Under the pieces are notes generated by a model. That model was given only the letters and a program-made list of their open reading frames with translations, made no database searches and was not told the origin of the DNA. A stretch of DNA of 64,000 nucleotides, taken from the NCBI RefSeq assembly GCF_027213945.1, contig NZ_JAPWGW010000005.1:171841-235840 (forward strand), read 5' to 3'. Both the position numbers and the translations under genes were made by a program. Every line of letters begins with the position of its first letter. The first letter of the stretch is position 1. This stretch comes from Henriciella marina. Lineage in GTDB: Bacteria > Pseudomonadota > Alphaproteobacteria > Caulobacterales > Hyphomonadaceae. This document shows, in pieces, positions 10,134-18,293 of the stretch.

Positions 10134-10957
10134 TGGACGCGTTTCTCGCCGAGTATGGCGTTCTGATGATCTCGCTGATTTTTGCCGGTATCGCCGCGGG
10201 CCTGGCGGCAGGCCTTTTCGGCATTGGCGGCGGCGCGGTCATCGTGCCGGTTCTCTATTTTCTGCTGACGGCACTCGGTTATGGCGAGACCGCCATGCAC
10301 GTTGCCGTCGCAACCTCTCTCGCGACGATCATCCTGACCTCCATCCGCTCCGTCATGTCTCATAATCAGCATGGAGCAGTAGACTGGGCAGTTCTGAAGG
10401 GCTGGGCGCCTTGGATCGTGGTCGGTGCCTGCCTGGGGCAGCTGGTGGCGGGTTTTGTCTCGAAAGATGCTTTGACGCTTACCTTCGGATCGCTTCTCCT
10501 CATACTCGCGCTGCAGCTCTATTTTGGCAGGCCAAGCTGGAAGCTTGCTGAAGATCTTCCCGGCGGCGTGCCGCGTGCAGGTCTGGGGACCGGTCTTGGC
10601 GCTCTGTCTGCTATCATGGGAATTGGAGGCGGCACGTTCGGCGTCAGCCTGATGACGATCTGTGGCCGCCCGATCCATCAGGCAGTCGGCACGGCTGCAG
10701 GCTTTGGGGTCGCGATCGGCCTGCCTGGTGCGATTGTCGCCATCCTGAACGGCCTCGGCCGCGAAAGCCTTCCGCCATTCTCGCTCGGCCATGTGAACCT
10801 ACCGGCCTTCGCGCTGATCTCTGTTTGCACAGTTACGATGGCGCCAATCGGCGCCGCGCTCGCCCACAAACTGGATGCAGGCCTATTGCGCAAGCTGTTC
10901 GGCGTGCTTCTCGTACTCGTTTCAGTGCGGATGATCTGGAAGACTATTGCCGGATGA
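10133..10957 (+). CDS. Sulfite exporter TauE/SafE family permease
   Basis: A 274-residue multi-helix inner-membrane protein with about eight hydrophobic segments in two repeats. Both repeats carry the family glycine motif: GLFGIGGGAVIVPVL near residue 28 and IMGIGGGTFGVSLM near residue 165. TauE/SafE proteins export small organic or sulfur anions such as sulfite or sulfoacetate. The start overlaps the dusA stop (one shared A), indicating translational coupling. The last 14 bases overlap tail to tail with the aspartic protease gene on the other strand. The substrate is uncertain. Confidence 0.88.
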   Translation: MDAFLAEYGVLMISLIFAGIAAGLAAGLFGIGGGAVIVPVLYFLLTALGYGETAMHVAVATSLATIILTSIRSVMSHNQHGAVDWAVLKGWAPWIVVGACLGQLVAGFVSKDALTLTFGSLLLILALQLYFGRPSWKLAEDLPGGVPRAGLGTGLGALSAIMGIGGGTFGVSLMTICGRPIHQAVGTAAGFGVAIGLPGAIVAILNGLGRESLPPFSLGHVNLPAFALISVCTVTMAPIGAALAHKLDAGLLRKLFGVLLVLVSVRMIWKTIAG

Positions 10958-11474
10958 TCAGCCGGTCGCTGCGAAATTCATAGGAATAAAGCTCGCGCAG
11001 AAAGCTCATGCCGAGCAATGACTGCGTCAGCACATCCTGCATGACAACGCCGCGGACATCACGCACTTCCACTTCGCCAATCCTGATGGAGTCGATGACG
11101 ACATCGGCACCATAAGTGATGCCGCCGGCGGTGCGGATCTCGATATCGTAGGTCAGGTCGCGTGGCCGCAGCCCCATTTTCTGGGCATCGACCTGCGTCA
11201 GCGCGACCGTGCTGGCGCCGGTGTCGACCATGAAGTCGACGCTGGCCTTGCGATTGACGAGGGTGCGGGCCCAATAATGGCCGTCAGACTTGATGAGCAT
11301 GACGGCAGTGCGGCGCATCTCGTCAGGATTTGCGGCCTCGATGACATTCACGGTCTCTGCGGCCCGCTCTTCGGAAGCAGCCTCGGCGTTTTCGATCTTC
11401 GGAATCAGGATGAGCACCAGCGCTGCCGCAATCGCCCCGGCGCTGACCATCAGGCTTAGGAATTTATGGTTCAT
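10944..11474 (-). CDS. TIGR02281-type retropepsin-like aspartic protease
   Basis: A 176-residue protein with one N-terminal hydrophobic segment (residues about 6-25), probably a membrane anchor. The domain at about 65-176 has the retropepsin active-site motif FMVDTGASTVALT, with the flap-like segment YDIEIRTAGGITYGADVV and a C-terminal LLGMSFLREL. Such clan AA proteases work as homodimers, because each chain supplies one Asp-Thr-Gly. The catalytic domain is expected to face the periplasm. The DUF1289 gene begins 223 bp upstream on the same strand and ends 18 bp before this start, so the two may be an operon. Confidence 0.85.
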   Translation of the reverse strand: MNHKFLSLMVSAGAIAAALVLILIPKIENAEAASEERAAETVNVIEAANPDEMRRTAVMLIKSDGHYWARTLVNRKASVDFMVDTGASTVALTQVDAQKMGLRPRDLTYDIEIRTAGGITYGADVVIDSIRIGEVEVRDVRGVVMQDVLTQSLLGMSFLRELYSYEFRSDRLIIRQ

Positions 11475-11491
11475 CCGTGTCTGTCCTCGCC

Positions 11492-11698
11492 TCAGCCGAG
11501 TTTTCCGAGCGACTGAAGACGCTCCATCCGCTCGTCGAGTTCCTGCATGACCTCCTCGCGCTGTTCAGGGGTCAGGCTCGACCAGCTTCCGATTTCACGC
11601 AGGGTCCGTCCGCAACCGAGGCAGAGCCCGGTCTGTCCGTCTACGGCGCAAACCTTCTTGCAGGGCGAAGCGATGGGCGTGGGTCGGGGTGTAGTCAT
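11492..11698 (-). CDS. DUF1289 domain-containing small protein
   Basis: A 68-residue cytosolic protein. The core matches DUF1289: SPCKKVCAVDGQTGLCLGCG places four Cys residues in a C-x3-C and C-x2-C pattern that could hold an Fe-S cluster or zinc, followed by RTLREIGSWSSLTPEQREEV. Members are often appended to or encoded near Fe-S and redox genes; their function is undefined. It is the first gene of a short minus-strand pair with the retropepsin-like protease. Confidence 0.85.
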   Translation of the reverse strand: MTTPRPTPIASPCKKVCAVDGQTGLCLGCGRTLREIGSWSSLTPEQREEVMQELDERMERLQSLGKLG

Positions 11699-11810
11699 CA
11701 GGGCCTGTTCTTCAGCAGCAAATGGACTATGTCAAAAATTCACGAAAGTTTCGTTGACTTCGAGGGCTGGATCATGCGGTTTCCCGTTAAATCCAGTGAG
11801 AGGGAATCGT

Positions 11811-12824
11811 GTGAGCAAGGCGCTTGAATCATTTACACCTTTCAGCGACGTGCGCGAGCTTGCGATGCGCGATATCGCTCCGGATGCATCTAGCAGTGAA
11901 CAGGTGCACAACGCGCTGCTCGGCATGGGGCGGCAGGGTGATTTCGGCAAGCTAGGCAAAGCGGCTGAGTGGCTGGCTGGCTGGCAGCGGCGTTACCCGC
12001 CGCGGATAGAAAACGCGACCCTGGCTGTGTTTGCGGGTTCCCATGGCGTGACCGCGCTCGATGGCGCTGTCTCTCTCTCGTCCGACGAGAATACTAAAAC
12101 GCGCGTCGAAGACCTGCGCGCAGGCAGGTCGCCGCTTTCCGCCATTGCCGCCGCCAATGAGGCGAACATACGGATCTTCGAGCTGGCTATAGAGAAGCCG
12201 ACGGCGAACTTTACCGATGGCGCCGCCATGAGTGAGCGCGAGTGCGCAGCGACAATCGCTTATGGTTTCGAAGCCCTGGAAGGCAAACCAGACTTGCTGG
12301 CGCTCGGCGTTGTCGGGGCCGGTATCGGTACCGCAGCTGCTGCGGTGGCCTGCGGGCTGTATGGCGGCACGCCAGAATACTGGGTCAGGCCCGGCCCATC
12401 CACGCCGAAGGAAATCAGTGCCGCGCGGATCAAGACGGTGAATGCTGGCCTTGCCCGGCACCGCGGCCGTCTGGACGACCCGCTGGAGGCGCTTCGATGC
12501 CTTGGTGGGCGCGAACTGGCCGCCTGTGTCGGGGCGATTCTGGCCGCGCGAATACAGTCTGTGCCAGTCGTTCTCGATGGCTTTGCGACGACGATTGCTG
12601 CCGGAATCGTCCATGCGATGAACCCGAGTGCGGTCGAGCATGTGCTGGCAGGCCATGTCACGCGCCGTCCGGCCCATCAGGCCGCCTTGGACCGCCTGGA
12701 TATGACCCCGCTTCTGCCCATGGAATTCAATACGGGCGGCGGAATGGGATCGGTTGCGGCAATTGGCCTCCTGCGGACCGCCTGCGCGCCATTTCTGGGA
12801 AAACCGGACCAGTCAGGCGCCTGA
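11811..12824 (+). CDS. cobT: CobT-like nicotinate-nucleotide phosphoribosyltransferase, divergent
   Basis: A 337-residue protein if it starts at the GTG at 11811, which follows AGAGGGA by about six bases; the frame is open further upstream without family similarity. CobT activates dimethylbenzimidazole to its ribotide for cobalamin nucleotide-loop assembly. Family features are LRCLGGRELAACVGAILAAR, VPVVLDGFATTIAAGIV and VLAGHVTRRPAHQAAL. Two normally conserved segments differ: where typical CobT reads GEMGIGNTT this reads GVVGAGIGT, and where it reads LGEGSGAA (catalytic Glu) this reads TGGGMGSV. No other cob genes lie nearby. It may be a paralogue with altered chemistry, or an inactive form. 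Confidence 0.78.
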   Translation: MSKALESFTPFSDVRELAMRDIAPDASSSEQVHNALLGMGRQGDFGKLGKAAEWLAGWQRRYPPRIENATLAVFAGSHGVTALDGAVSLSSDENTKTRVEDLRAGRSPLSAIAAANEANIRIFELAIEKPTANFTDGAAMSERECAATIAYGFEALEGKPDLLALGVVGAGIGTAAAAVACGLYGGTPEYWVRPGPSTPKEISAARIKTVNAGLARHRGRLDDPLEALRCLGGRELAACVGAILAARIQSVPVVLDGFATTIAAGIVHAMNPSAVEHVLAGHVTRRPAHQAALDRLDMTPLLPMEFNTGGGMGSVAAIGLLRTACAPFLGKPDQSGA

Positions 12825-12938
12825 TAGCTGCCTTTTGGGTGCGACATGATTTACGTTGACGTTCGCGTCACCTTGCTTTCGCTGTAGGCGGGATGCAGAA
12901 CACGTGCGTAAGAGCAAAAACACTAGAGGAGCGCGCAA

Positions 12939-14135
12939 ATGAATCTGGAATTCACGCCCGAAGAAGTGGCCTTCCGCAAGGAAGTCCGCGAATTCATCGA
13001 GAACAATTATCCTGAGCAGCTTCGCGGCGTTGGCGCGCGTGAAGACCTCGGCAAAGAAGACATGCTGGCCTGGCACCAGATCCTTGGGAAAAAGGGCTGG
13101 TCTGTTCCTGCATGGCCAGAAAAGTATGGCGGTACCGGCTGGACCCCGACGCAGAAATATATCTGGTCGGAAGAAAACGCCCGCATGGACACGATCATGC
13201 CATTGCCTTTCGGCGTCTCCATGGTCGGCCCAGTGATCTACACATTCGGGTCCGAAGAAATGAAGGCCAAGCACCTTCCCGGCATCCGTGACGGGTCTGT
13301 CTGGTGGTGTCAGGGGTATTCCGAGCCGGGCGCCGGTTCTGACCTCGCTTCGCTCAAAACGACCGCTGTCCGCGATGGTGACCACTATGTGATCAATGGC
13401 CAGAAAACCTGGACCACGCTGGCCCAGCACGCTGACTGGGGCTTCTTCCTCTGCCGCACCGACCCGAATGCGGCCAAGCCGCAGGAAGGCATTTCCTTCA
13501 TTCTCGCCGACATGAACACGCCGGGCATCGAGGTGAAGCCGATCAAGACGATCGATGGCGGCCATGAAGTGAATGAAACGTGGCTGACCGACGTTCGCGT
13601 GCCCGTAGAGAACCTCGTCGGCAAGGAAAACGAAGGCTGGACATATGCCAAGTTCCTGCTCGCTCACGAGCGCTCCGGCATTGCAGGCGTCGCCCGCTCC
13701 AAGCGCGGTGTCGAGAAGCTTCGCCAGATTGCTTCGACCGAGCTGCTTGAAGGCAAGCCGCTGATCAATGACGACGACTTCCTGCGCAAGGTCTCGCAGC
13801 TGGAGATCGACCTCACTGCACTGGAATTCACCGAGCTGCGTACGCTGGCGGGTGAGGCACAGGGCAAGGGCCCTGGTCCGGAAAGCTCCATCCTCAAGGT
13901 GAAGGGCACCGAGATCCAGCAGCGCCTGACCGAGCTCACGCTTGAAGCCGTTGGCCATTACGGCCACCCATACTTCCGTGGTTTCCCGGAGGACGGCTCC
14001 AATGAGTTCCCGATTGGCCCGGACTATGCCCACCAGGCAGCCCCGAGCTACTTCAACATGCGCAAAACGTCGATCTATGGCGGCTCTAACGAGATCCAGC
14101 GCAACATCATCACGAAGATGATCCTGGGGCTCTAG
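12939..14135 (+). CDS. Acyl-CoA dehydrogenase, PimC-like large subunit
   Basis: A 398-residue flavoprotein opening with MNLEFTPEEVAFRKEVREF, a start typical of pimeloyl-CoA dehydrogenase large subunits and related heteromeric enzymes. The FAD loop is CQGYSEPGAGSDLASL (around 125-140) and WTTLAQHADWGFFLCRT follows. The C-terminus reads IYGGSNEIQRNIITKMILGL; the Tyr-Glu-Gly of classical enzymes is Tyr-Gly-Gly here, as in several two-subunit dehydrogenases. A GAGGAG Shine-Dalgarno precedes the ATG. The small-subunit partner is probably the dehydrogenase at 14813, with a secreted protein gene between them. The likely role is oxidation of a dicarboxylyl-, branched- or ring-containing CoA ester; the substrate is inferred only from family. 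Confidence 0.88.
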   Translation: MNLEFTPEEVAFRKEVREFIENNYPEQLRGVGAREDLGKEDMLAWHQILGKKGWSVPAWPEKYGGTGWTPTQKYIWSEENARMDTIMPLPFGVSMVGPVIYTFGSEEMKAKHLPGIRDGSVWWCQGYSEPGAGSDLASLKTTAVRDGDHYVINGQKTWTTLAQHADWGFFLCRTDPNAAKPQEGISFILADMNTPGIEVKPIKTIDGGHEVNETWLTDVRVPVENLVGKENEGWTYAKFLLAHERSGIAGVARSKRGVEKLRQIASTELLEGKPLINDDDFLRKVSQLEIDLTALEFTELRTLAGEAQGKGPGPESSILKVKGTEIQQRLTELTLEAVGHYGHPYFRGFPEDGSNEFPIGPDYAHQAAPSYFNMRKTSIYGGSNEIQRNIITKMILGL

Positions 14136-14137
14136 TC

Positions 14138-14779
14138 ATGTCAGCCCGGGCAGCAATCGCTTCACTCAGTATCGCAATTGCTGCCCCGGCACTTCCCGCT
14201 GCAGGTCAGGGCATTCCTGACGTTGAGGCAGGCGTATCCCTTTTCTGGGTCAGCCATTATGACAGCATGGACTCAAGCTATCGGGAACGCATTGTGGCAG
14301 CAGGAGAGGACTGGGCAATCTATCAGCTTCTGGAAGATGAGGGGCTCTATGAGGGCGATGAAGTCGGTCCAGACTTGTATGCGCTGTTTTCCGGCATCGA
14401 CTATCGCAGTTGTCGCGAGGACCACATGCCAGACGAGGCAGAGCGCGGCCGGTTGGCTGCGCTTTTCCCGTTAACCGAAGGCAGTGTCATGGAAGAAACG
14501 ACTTATACGGGTAGCCCCGTCATCAGGGTTGGTGCGCGCGAGGACTTCTTCCTGATGGGTGAGACCGTTAGCGCCAACAAGGTCGTATTCGACTTTCCGG
14601 AAGACGATGAGGAGCACGAAGACGAAATCGTATTCGTGCTTTCCGACAAGCCATATACAGTTGCGCTGGACTGGGGTGAGACGGGCAAGGACCGCGTCAC
14701 GCTGATTGCGCAATCTGACGAAACACTAGAGGCGCCGTCGCCCGACACGCTCGGGAATTGCGCGGCACTTCTGAACTAG
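14138..14779 (+). CDS. Secreted hypothetical protein
   Basis: A 213-residue protein I do not recognise. It begins two bases after the preceding dehydrogenase stop and has an N-terminal signal peptide (hydrophobic residues 6-21, likely cleavage after PAAGQ). The mature part is acidic, with a cluster DFPEDDEEHEDE near residue 150, and contains two Cys residues (near 91 and 208) that could form a periplasmic disulfide. No catalytic motif is apparent. Its position inside a probable acyl-CoA dehydrogenase operon suggests co-expression, but an exported protein has no obvious role in cytoplasmic CoA chemistry. Confidence 0.7.
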   Translation: MSARAAIASLSIAIAAPALPAAGQGIPDVEAGVSLFWVSHYDSMDSSYRERIVAAGEDWAIYQLLEDEGLYEGDEVGPDLYALFSGIDYRSCREDHMPDEAERGRLAALFPLTEGSVMEETTYTGSPVIRVGAREDFFLMGETVSANKVVFDFPEDDEEHEDEIVFVLSDKPYTVALDWGETGKDRVTLIAQSDETLEAPSPDTLGNCAALLN

Positions 14780-14812
14780 ACAAAACCTAAGAAATTCCCG
14801 GAGGAGACCGTA

Positions 14813-15970
14813 ATGGATTTCAATTTCTCAGACGAACAGACAATGATCCGCGACAGCCTGGCTCGGCTGCTGCGCGATCAGTATGATTTCGATACGCGCC
14901 GCAAGGTTGTGAGCAGCGAAAGCGGCTGGCGCCCGGAAATGTGGCAGCAGTTCGCAGAGCTCGGCCTGCTCGCGGCGCCATTCTCTGAGGAAGATGGCGG
15001 TCTTGGCGGTGGCTCGATCGACTCCATGGTCATCATGGAAGAGTTCGGCAAGGCGCTCGTCGTCGAGCCATATGTGCCGACCATCGTCTGCGCAGGCGGC
15101 TTCCTGAAGCATGCCGGTACGCCAGAGCAGAAGTCCGAGCACCTCGAAGCCATCATTGGCGGCGAGCGCGTGTTTGCCTTCGCCTATGCAGAGCCGCGCG
15201 GGCGCTATGACCTCAACGATCTTGAGACCACCGCCAAGAAAGACGGCGATGCCTATACGCTGAACGGCCACAAGGCTGTCGTCGTTGGCGCGCCATGGGC
15301 AAGCCACCTCATCGTGACGGCACGCACCTCCGGCGACCGCCGCGACAAGGATGGTATCTCAGTCTTTATCGTGGAGAAGGATGCCAAGGGGGTCACCACC
15401 CGCGATTATCCGACGGTCGATGGTCGCCGCGCTTCGGAAGTCTATTTCGAGAACGTGTCTGTCCCAGCCGGCAATCTGATCGGCGAAGAAGGCAAGGCCC
15501 TGCCACTGATCGAGCGTATCGTGGACGAGGCAACGGTTGCGATCTGCGCTGAAGCCATGGGCGCCATGGGCGTCGCGCACAAGCAGACGGTCGAATACTC
15601 CAAGCAACGCAAGCAGTTCGGCATCGCAATCGGCAAGTTCCAGGTGCTCCAGCACCGCATGGTCGACATGTTCATGGAACACGAGCAGTCGATTTCCATG
15701 ACGTATATGGCGACGCTGAAACTCGACGAAGACGAAGTGACCCGCAAGAAAGCCGTCTCTGCGGCCAAGGTCCGCATCGGCCAGGGCGGCCGTTTCGTTG
15801 GCCAGGAAGCCATCCAGATCCATGGGGGCATGGGCATGACGGATGAACTGGCTGTCGGCCACTATTTCAAGCGCCTTACCATGATCGACAGCGAGTATGG
15901 CAATGTGGACTACCACATGCGCCGCTACTCCCGCCTCAGCGGTGATGACCAGGCGATGGCCGCCGAATAG
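14813..15970 (+). CDS. Acyl-CoA dehydrogenase, PimD-like small subunit
   Basis: A 385-residue dehydrogenase with the start MDFNFSDEQTMIRDSLARLL and the QYDFDTRR segment typical of pimeloyl-CoA dehydrogenase small subunits. Other features are AFAYAEPRGRYDL, YTLNGHKAVVVGAPWASHL (FAD/substrate region around 140-165), RKQFGIAIGKFQVLQHRMVDM and IHGGMGMTDELAVGHYFKRL. A GGAGGAGA ribosome-binding site lies just upstream. Together with the PimC-like gene at 12939 it probably forms a heteromeric dehydrogenase. A strong terminator follows, closing this transcription unit. Confidence 0.88.
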   Translation: MDFNFSDEQTMIRDSLARLLRDQYDFDTRRKVVSSESGWRPEMWQQFAELGLLAAPFSEEDGGLGGGSIDSMVIMEEFGKALVVEPYVPTIVCAGGFLKHAGTPEQKSEHLEAIIGGERVFAFAYAEPRGRYDLNDLETTAKKDGDAYTLNGHKAVVVGAPWASHLIVTARTSGDRRDKDGISVFIVEKDAKGVTTRDYPTVDGRRASEVYFENVSVPAGNLIGEEGKALPLIERIVDEATVAICAEAMGAMGVAHKQTVEYSKQRKQFGIAIGKFQVLQHRMVDMFMEHEQSISMTYMATLKLDEDEVTRKKAVSAAKVRIGQGGRFVGQEAIQIHGGMGMTDELAVGHYFKRLTMIDSEYGNVDYHMRRYSRLSGDDQAMAAE

Positions 15971-15996
15971 GCGCCTTCGACAAACTTGACGAAAAG

Positions 15997-16028
15997 ACCC
16001 GGCCTGCAACACTGCAGGCCGGGTTTTC
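15997..16028 (+). terminator. Rho-independent terminator after the dehydrogenase pair
   Basis: A 12-bp perfect stem (ACCCGGCCTGCA at 15997-16008 with TGCAGGCCGGGT at 16013-16024) has a four-base loop and a short T run. It lies 26 bp after the dehydrogenase stop. Confidence 0.9.
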
Positions 16029-16043
16029 TATTGGGGCGTGAAG

Positions 16044-16592
16044 ATGAAACAGGTTTCTATTGCCTTGGCCGCTCTGGTCGCGGGCTTGGGTTTCCAGCCG
16101 GTGGCAGGCGCGCAAGACGCCGGCGAGGCCGCGCCTCAGCCTGCACCGCCTTCCTGTAAAGGTGAGGTCTATGACGATTTTGATTTCTGGCTGGGCGAGT
16201 GGGATGTCACCACACCGGACGGACAGGTTGCGGGCACCAATTCGATCACGAAAGCCGAAGATGGGTGCCTTCTGATTGAGCGGTGGACAGGCGCGCGAGG
16301 CACCACGGGTCAGAGCTATAATTTCTACGACACCGGCCTCGATAAATGGCGCCAGGTCTGGGTCGCCCGCGGGGCGACGATCGACTATGCGGGAAAGCTG
16401 ACCGATGACGGCGAGATGCGCCTCGAAGGCAAGATCGCCTACCGCAATGGCAACACCGCGCCTTTCCGGGGAAGCTGGACACCAGAGGCCGATGGCAGCG
16501 TCACCCAGCACTTCCAGCAGTATAATTCAGAGACGGAAAGCTGGGACGACTGGTTCACGGGCATCTATCACCGCACCCCTGCCAGCGAATAA
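16044..16592 (+). CDS. Secreted DUF1579-like lipocalin-fold protein
   Basis: A 182-residue protein from the ATG at 16044 (a GTG two codons upstream is also possible). Residues 1-24 form a signal peptide ending near AGAQ. The mature protein has DFDFWLGEWDV, a hallmark of DUF1579 and related lipocalin-like secreted proteins, followed by alternating beta-strand-like segments (WRQVWVARGATIDYAGKL) and a C-terminal DWFTGIYHR. Two Cys residues (near 38 and 76) may pair in the periplasm. The ligand and role are unknown. It sits between two acyl-CoA catabolism units and starts just after the terminator at 15997. Confidence 0.75.
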   Translation: MKQVSIALAALVAGLGFQPVAGAQDAGEAAPQPAPPSCKGEVYDDFDFWLGEWDVTTPDGQVAGTNSITKAEDGCLLIERWTGARGTTGQSYNFYDTGLDKWRQVWVARGATIDYAGKLTDDGEMRLEGKIAYRNGNTAPFRGSWTPEADGSVTQHFQQYNSETESWDDWFTGIYHRTPASE

Positions 16593-16680
16593 GAGCCGCG
16601 TGACCACTCGACATGGTCCCAAGGCTGCCATAGTCCGATCAGGAAAATCAGACACTGCACCAACTATTGAGGGAGACACC

Positions 16681-17478
16681 ATGTCCGTCATCAAGCTCGA
16701 AAAATCCGGATCCATCGCTACGCTGACGCTGACGCGTCCGGACATGATGAACGCCCTCGGCCAGGAAGGGGACGGCCCGGCCGTCGCAGCCGCCTGCGCA
16801 GAGATTGAGGCCGATCCGGATATCCGTGTCGCGATCCTGACGGGCGAAGGCCGCGCTTTCTCGGCTGGCGGCGACGTGAAAGCCATGCGCGACAAGACTG
16901 GCGCCTTCGGCGGCAGCCCGAACCAGATCCGCAATGGCTATCGCCGTAATATCCATATGGTCGTGAAGTCGCTCTACAATCTCGAAGTCCCGCTGATCTC
17001 TGCCGTGAATGGCGCGGCGATCGGCCTTGGCTGTGACGTCGCCTGTATGGCGGATGTGCGCATCGCGTCGGACAAGGCGAAGTTCGGTGTTACTTTCCTG
17101 AAGCTTGGTCTTATCCCGGGTGATGGCGGCGCATGGCTGTTGCCGCGGATCGTCGGCAATGCGCGTGCCGCACAGCTTCTCTTCACCGGTGATGTGATCG
17201 ATGCACAGACCGCGCTCGACTGGGGGCTGATCTCTGAAGTCCACACGCCAGAAGCGCTGATGGACGCGGCGATGTCACTGGCAGAGCGTATGGCTGTCCA
17301 GCCGCCGCAGGCGCTACGCCTCGCAAAGACCCTCCTGCGCCACGGCCAGTCTGCCTCCTACGATACGATCATGGAGCTTTCGGCCGCGTCGCAAGCCCTG
17401 ATGCACGAGACCGAGGACCACATGGAAGGCGTTCACGCCATCCTCGAAAAGCGTGCGCCAAAGTTTGAAGGTAAGTAG
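16681..17478 (+). CDS. Enoyl-CoA hydratase/isomerase family protein
   Basis: A 265-residue crotonase starting at the ATG at 16681 after a GAGGGAGA Shine-Dalgarno. It hydrates or isomerises 2-enoyl-CoA in beta-oxidation. The oxyanion-hole segments are GRAFSAGGDVKAMRD near residue 60 and ISAVNGAAIGLGCDVACMAD near 105-125; GLIPGDGGAWLLPRIVG (about 140-157) holds the region of the catalytic Glu, here represented by an Asp-Gly-Gly sequence as in many divergent family members. Seven bases separate it from the RidA-like gene, so the two form an operon and share the catabolic setting of the upstream dehydrogenases. Confidence 0.9.
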   Translation: MSVIKLEKSGSIATLTLTRPDMMNALGQEGDGPAVAAACAEIEADPDIRVAILTGEGRAFSAGGDVKAMRDKTGAFGGSPNQIRNGYRRNIHMVVKSLYNLEVPLISAVNGAAIGLGCDVACMADVRIASDKAKFGVTFLKLGLIPGDGGAWLLPRIVGNARAAQLLFTGDVIDAQTALDWGLISEVHTPEALMDAAMSLAERMAVQPPQALRLAKTLLRHGQSASYDTIMELSAASQALMHETEDHMEGVHAILEKRAPKFEGK

Positions 17479-17485
17479 GTCTTCA

Positions 17486-17878
17486 ATGCCCAACGGGCGT
17501 CGCCTGATCTCCACCGGTTCGCCTTTCGAGAAGGCATTTGGCTATTCGCGTGCGGTCGTGCAGGGAGACTGGTGCTTTGTCGCCGGGGTCACGGGGTATG
17601 ATTACGCGACGATGACCATGCCGGTGGAGGCTGCCGCGCAGGCAGAGGCCTGCTTTGCCACGATTGCCGGTGTGCTTGAGGAGGCAGGCTTTGCCATGTC
17701 GGACATTGTACGCGTCCAGTACACGCTGACCGACCGCGCGCTGGTCGATGAGGTTGCGCCTGTTCTCGGCAGGCATATGGGCGACATTCGGCCCGCAGCG
17801 ACCATGGTGATCGCGGGATTGATTTCGCCTGAAATGAAGATCGAAATCGAAGTGACGGCGTTCCGCGCGGGGGCTTAG
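17486..17878 (+). CDS. RidA family protein
   Basis: A 130-residue member of the RidA/YjgF family, trimeric deaminases that hydrolyse reactive enamine/imine intermediates or related compounds. I start it at the ATG at 17486 (MPNGRRLISTGSPFEKAFGYS); the upstream frame overlaps the hydratase gene. Family features are VAGVTGYDY, DIVRVQYTLTDRALVDEV and RPAATMVIAGLISPEMKIEIE, the Arg of RPAAT being the conserved carboxylate-binding residue. Its placement seven bases after an enoyl-CoA hydratase suggests a role in the same degradation route rather than general amino-acid metabolism. Confidence 0.88.
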   Translation: MPNGRRLISTGSPFEKAFGYSRAVVQGDWCFVAGVTGYDYATMTMPVEAAAQAEACFATIAGVLEEAGFAMSDIVRVQYTLTDRALVDEVAPVLGRHMGDIRPAATMVIAGLISPEMKIEIEVTAFRAGA

Positions 17879-17966
17879 CCCTCCGCCACGTCATGCCTTG
17901 CCTGCTTTCCGCTAGTCGATAAGCTCTCCTTCGATAAAGGCGAAAAACGCCTCAAGGGAGGACTAC

Positions 17967-18257
17967 ATGATTGGTATCGTCGCGAAGCTGCAAATTGCTG
18001 AAGGCAAGAATGATGAGTTCGAGCAGGTCGGCAAGGACCTGATGGCCAAGGTCAAAGCGAATGAGCCTGGCTGTCTCACCTATCAGCTCTATCGCTCGCA
18101 GTCCGATCCGCAGACCTATATCTTCATGGAACAGTATTCGGACGATGAGGCGCTGAAGGCGCACGGTCAGACCGAATACTTCAAAGCGGCTGGTCCAAAA
18201 ATGGCAGGCTGTCTCGGCGGAAAACCGGAAATCGAGCGCTACGATATCGTTGAATAA
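17967..18257 (+). CDS. Antibiotic biosynthesis monooxygenase (ABM) domain protein
   Basis: A 96-residue, single-domain ABM protein of the small ferredoxin-like dimeric type, similar in size to quinol monooxygenases such as YgiN. Seen are IGIVAKLQIAEGKNDEFEQV, ANEPGCLTYQLYRSQSDPQT and YIFMEQYSDDEALKAH, matching the usual strand-helix pattern. These proteins oxidise quinols or bind heme or polyketides without a bound cofactor. It starts after GGGAGGA and is followed 36 bp later by the MFS gene, possibly in one transcript. The substrate is unknown. Confidence 0.85.
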   Translation: MIGIVAKLQIAEGKNDEFEQVGKDLMAKVKANEPGCLTYQLYRSQSDPQTYIFMEQYSDDEALKAHGQTEYFKAAGPKMAGCLGGKPEIERYDIVE

Positions 18258-18293
18258 AACCCTCTGACGCGTCGTCCCCGAGGAGGGCCCGAT

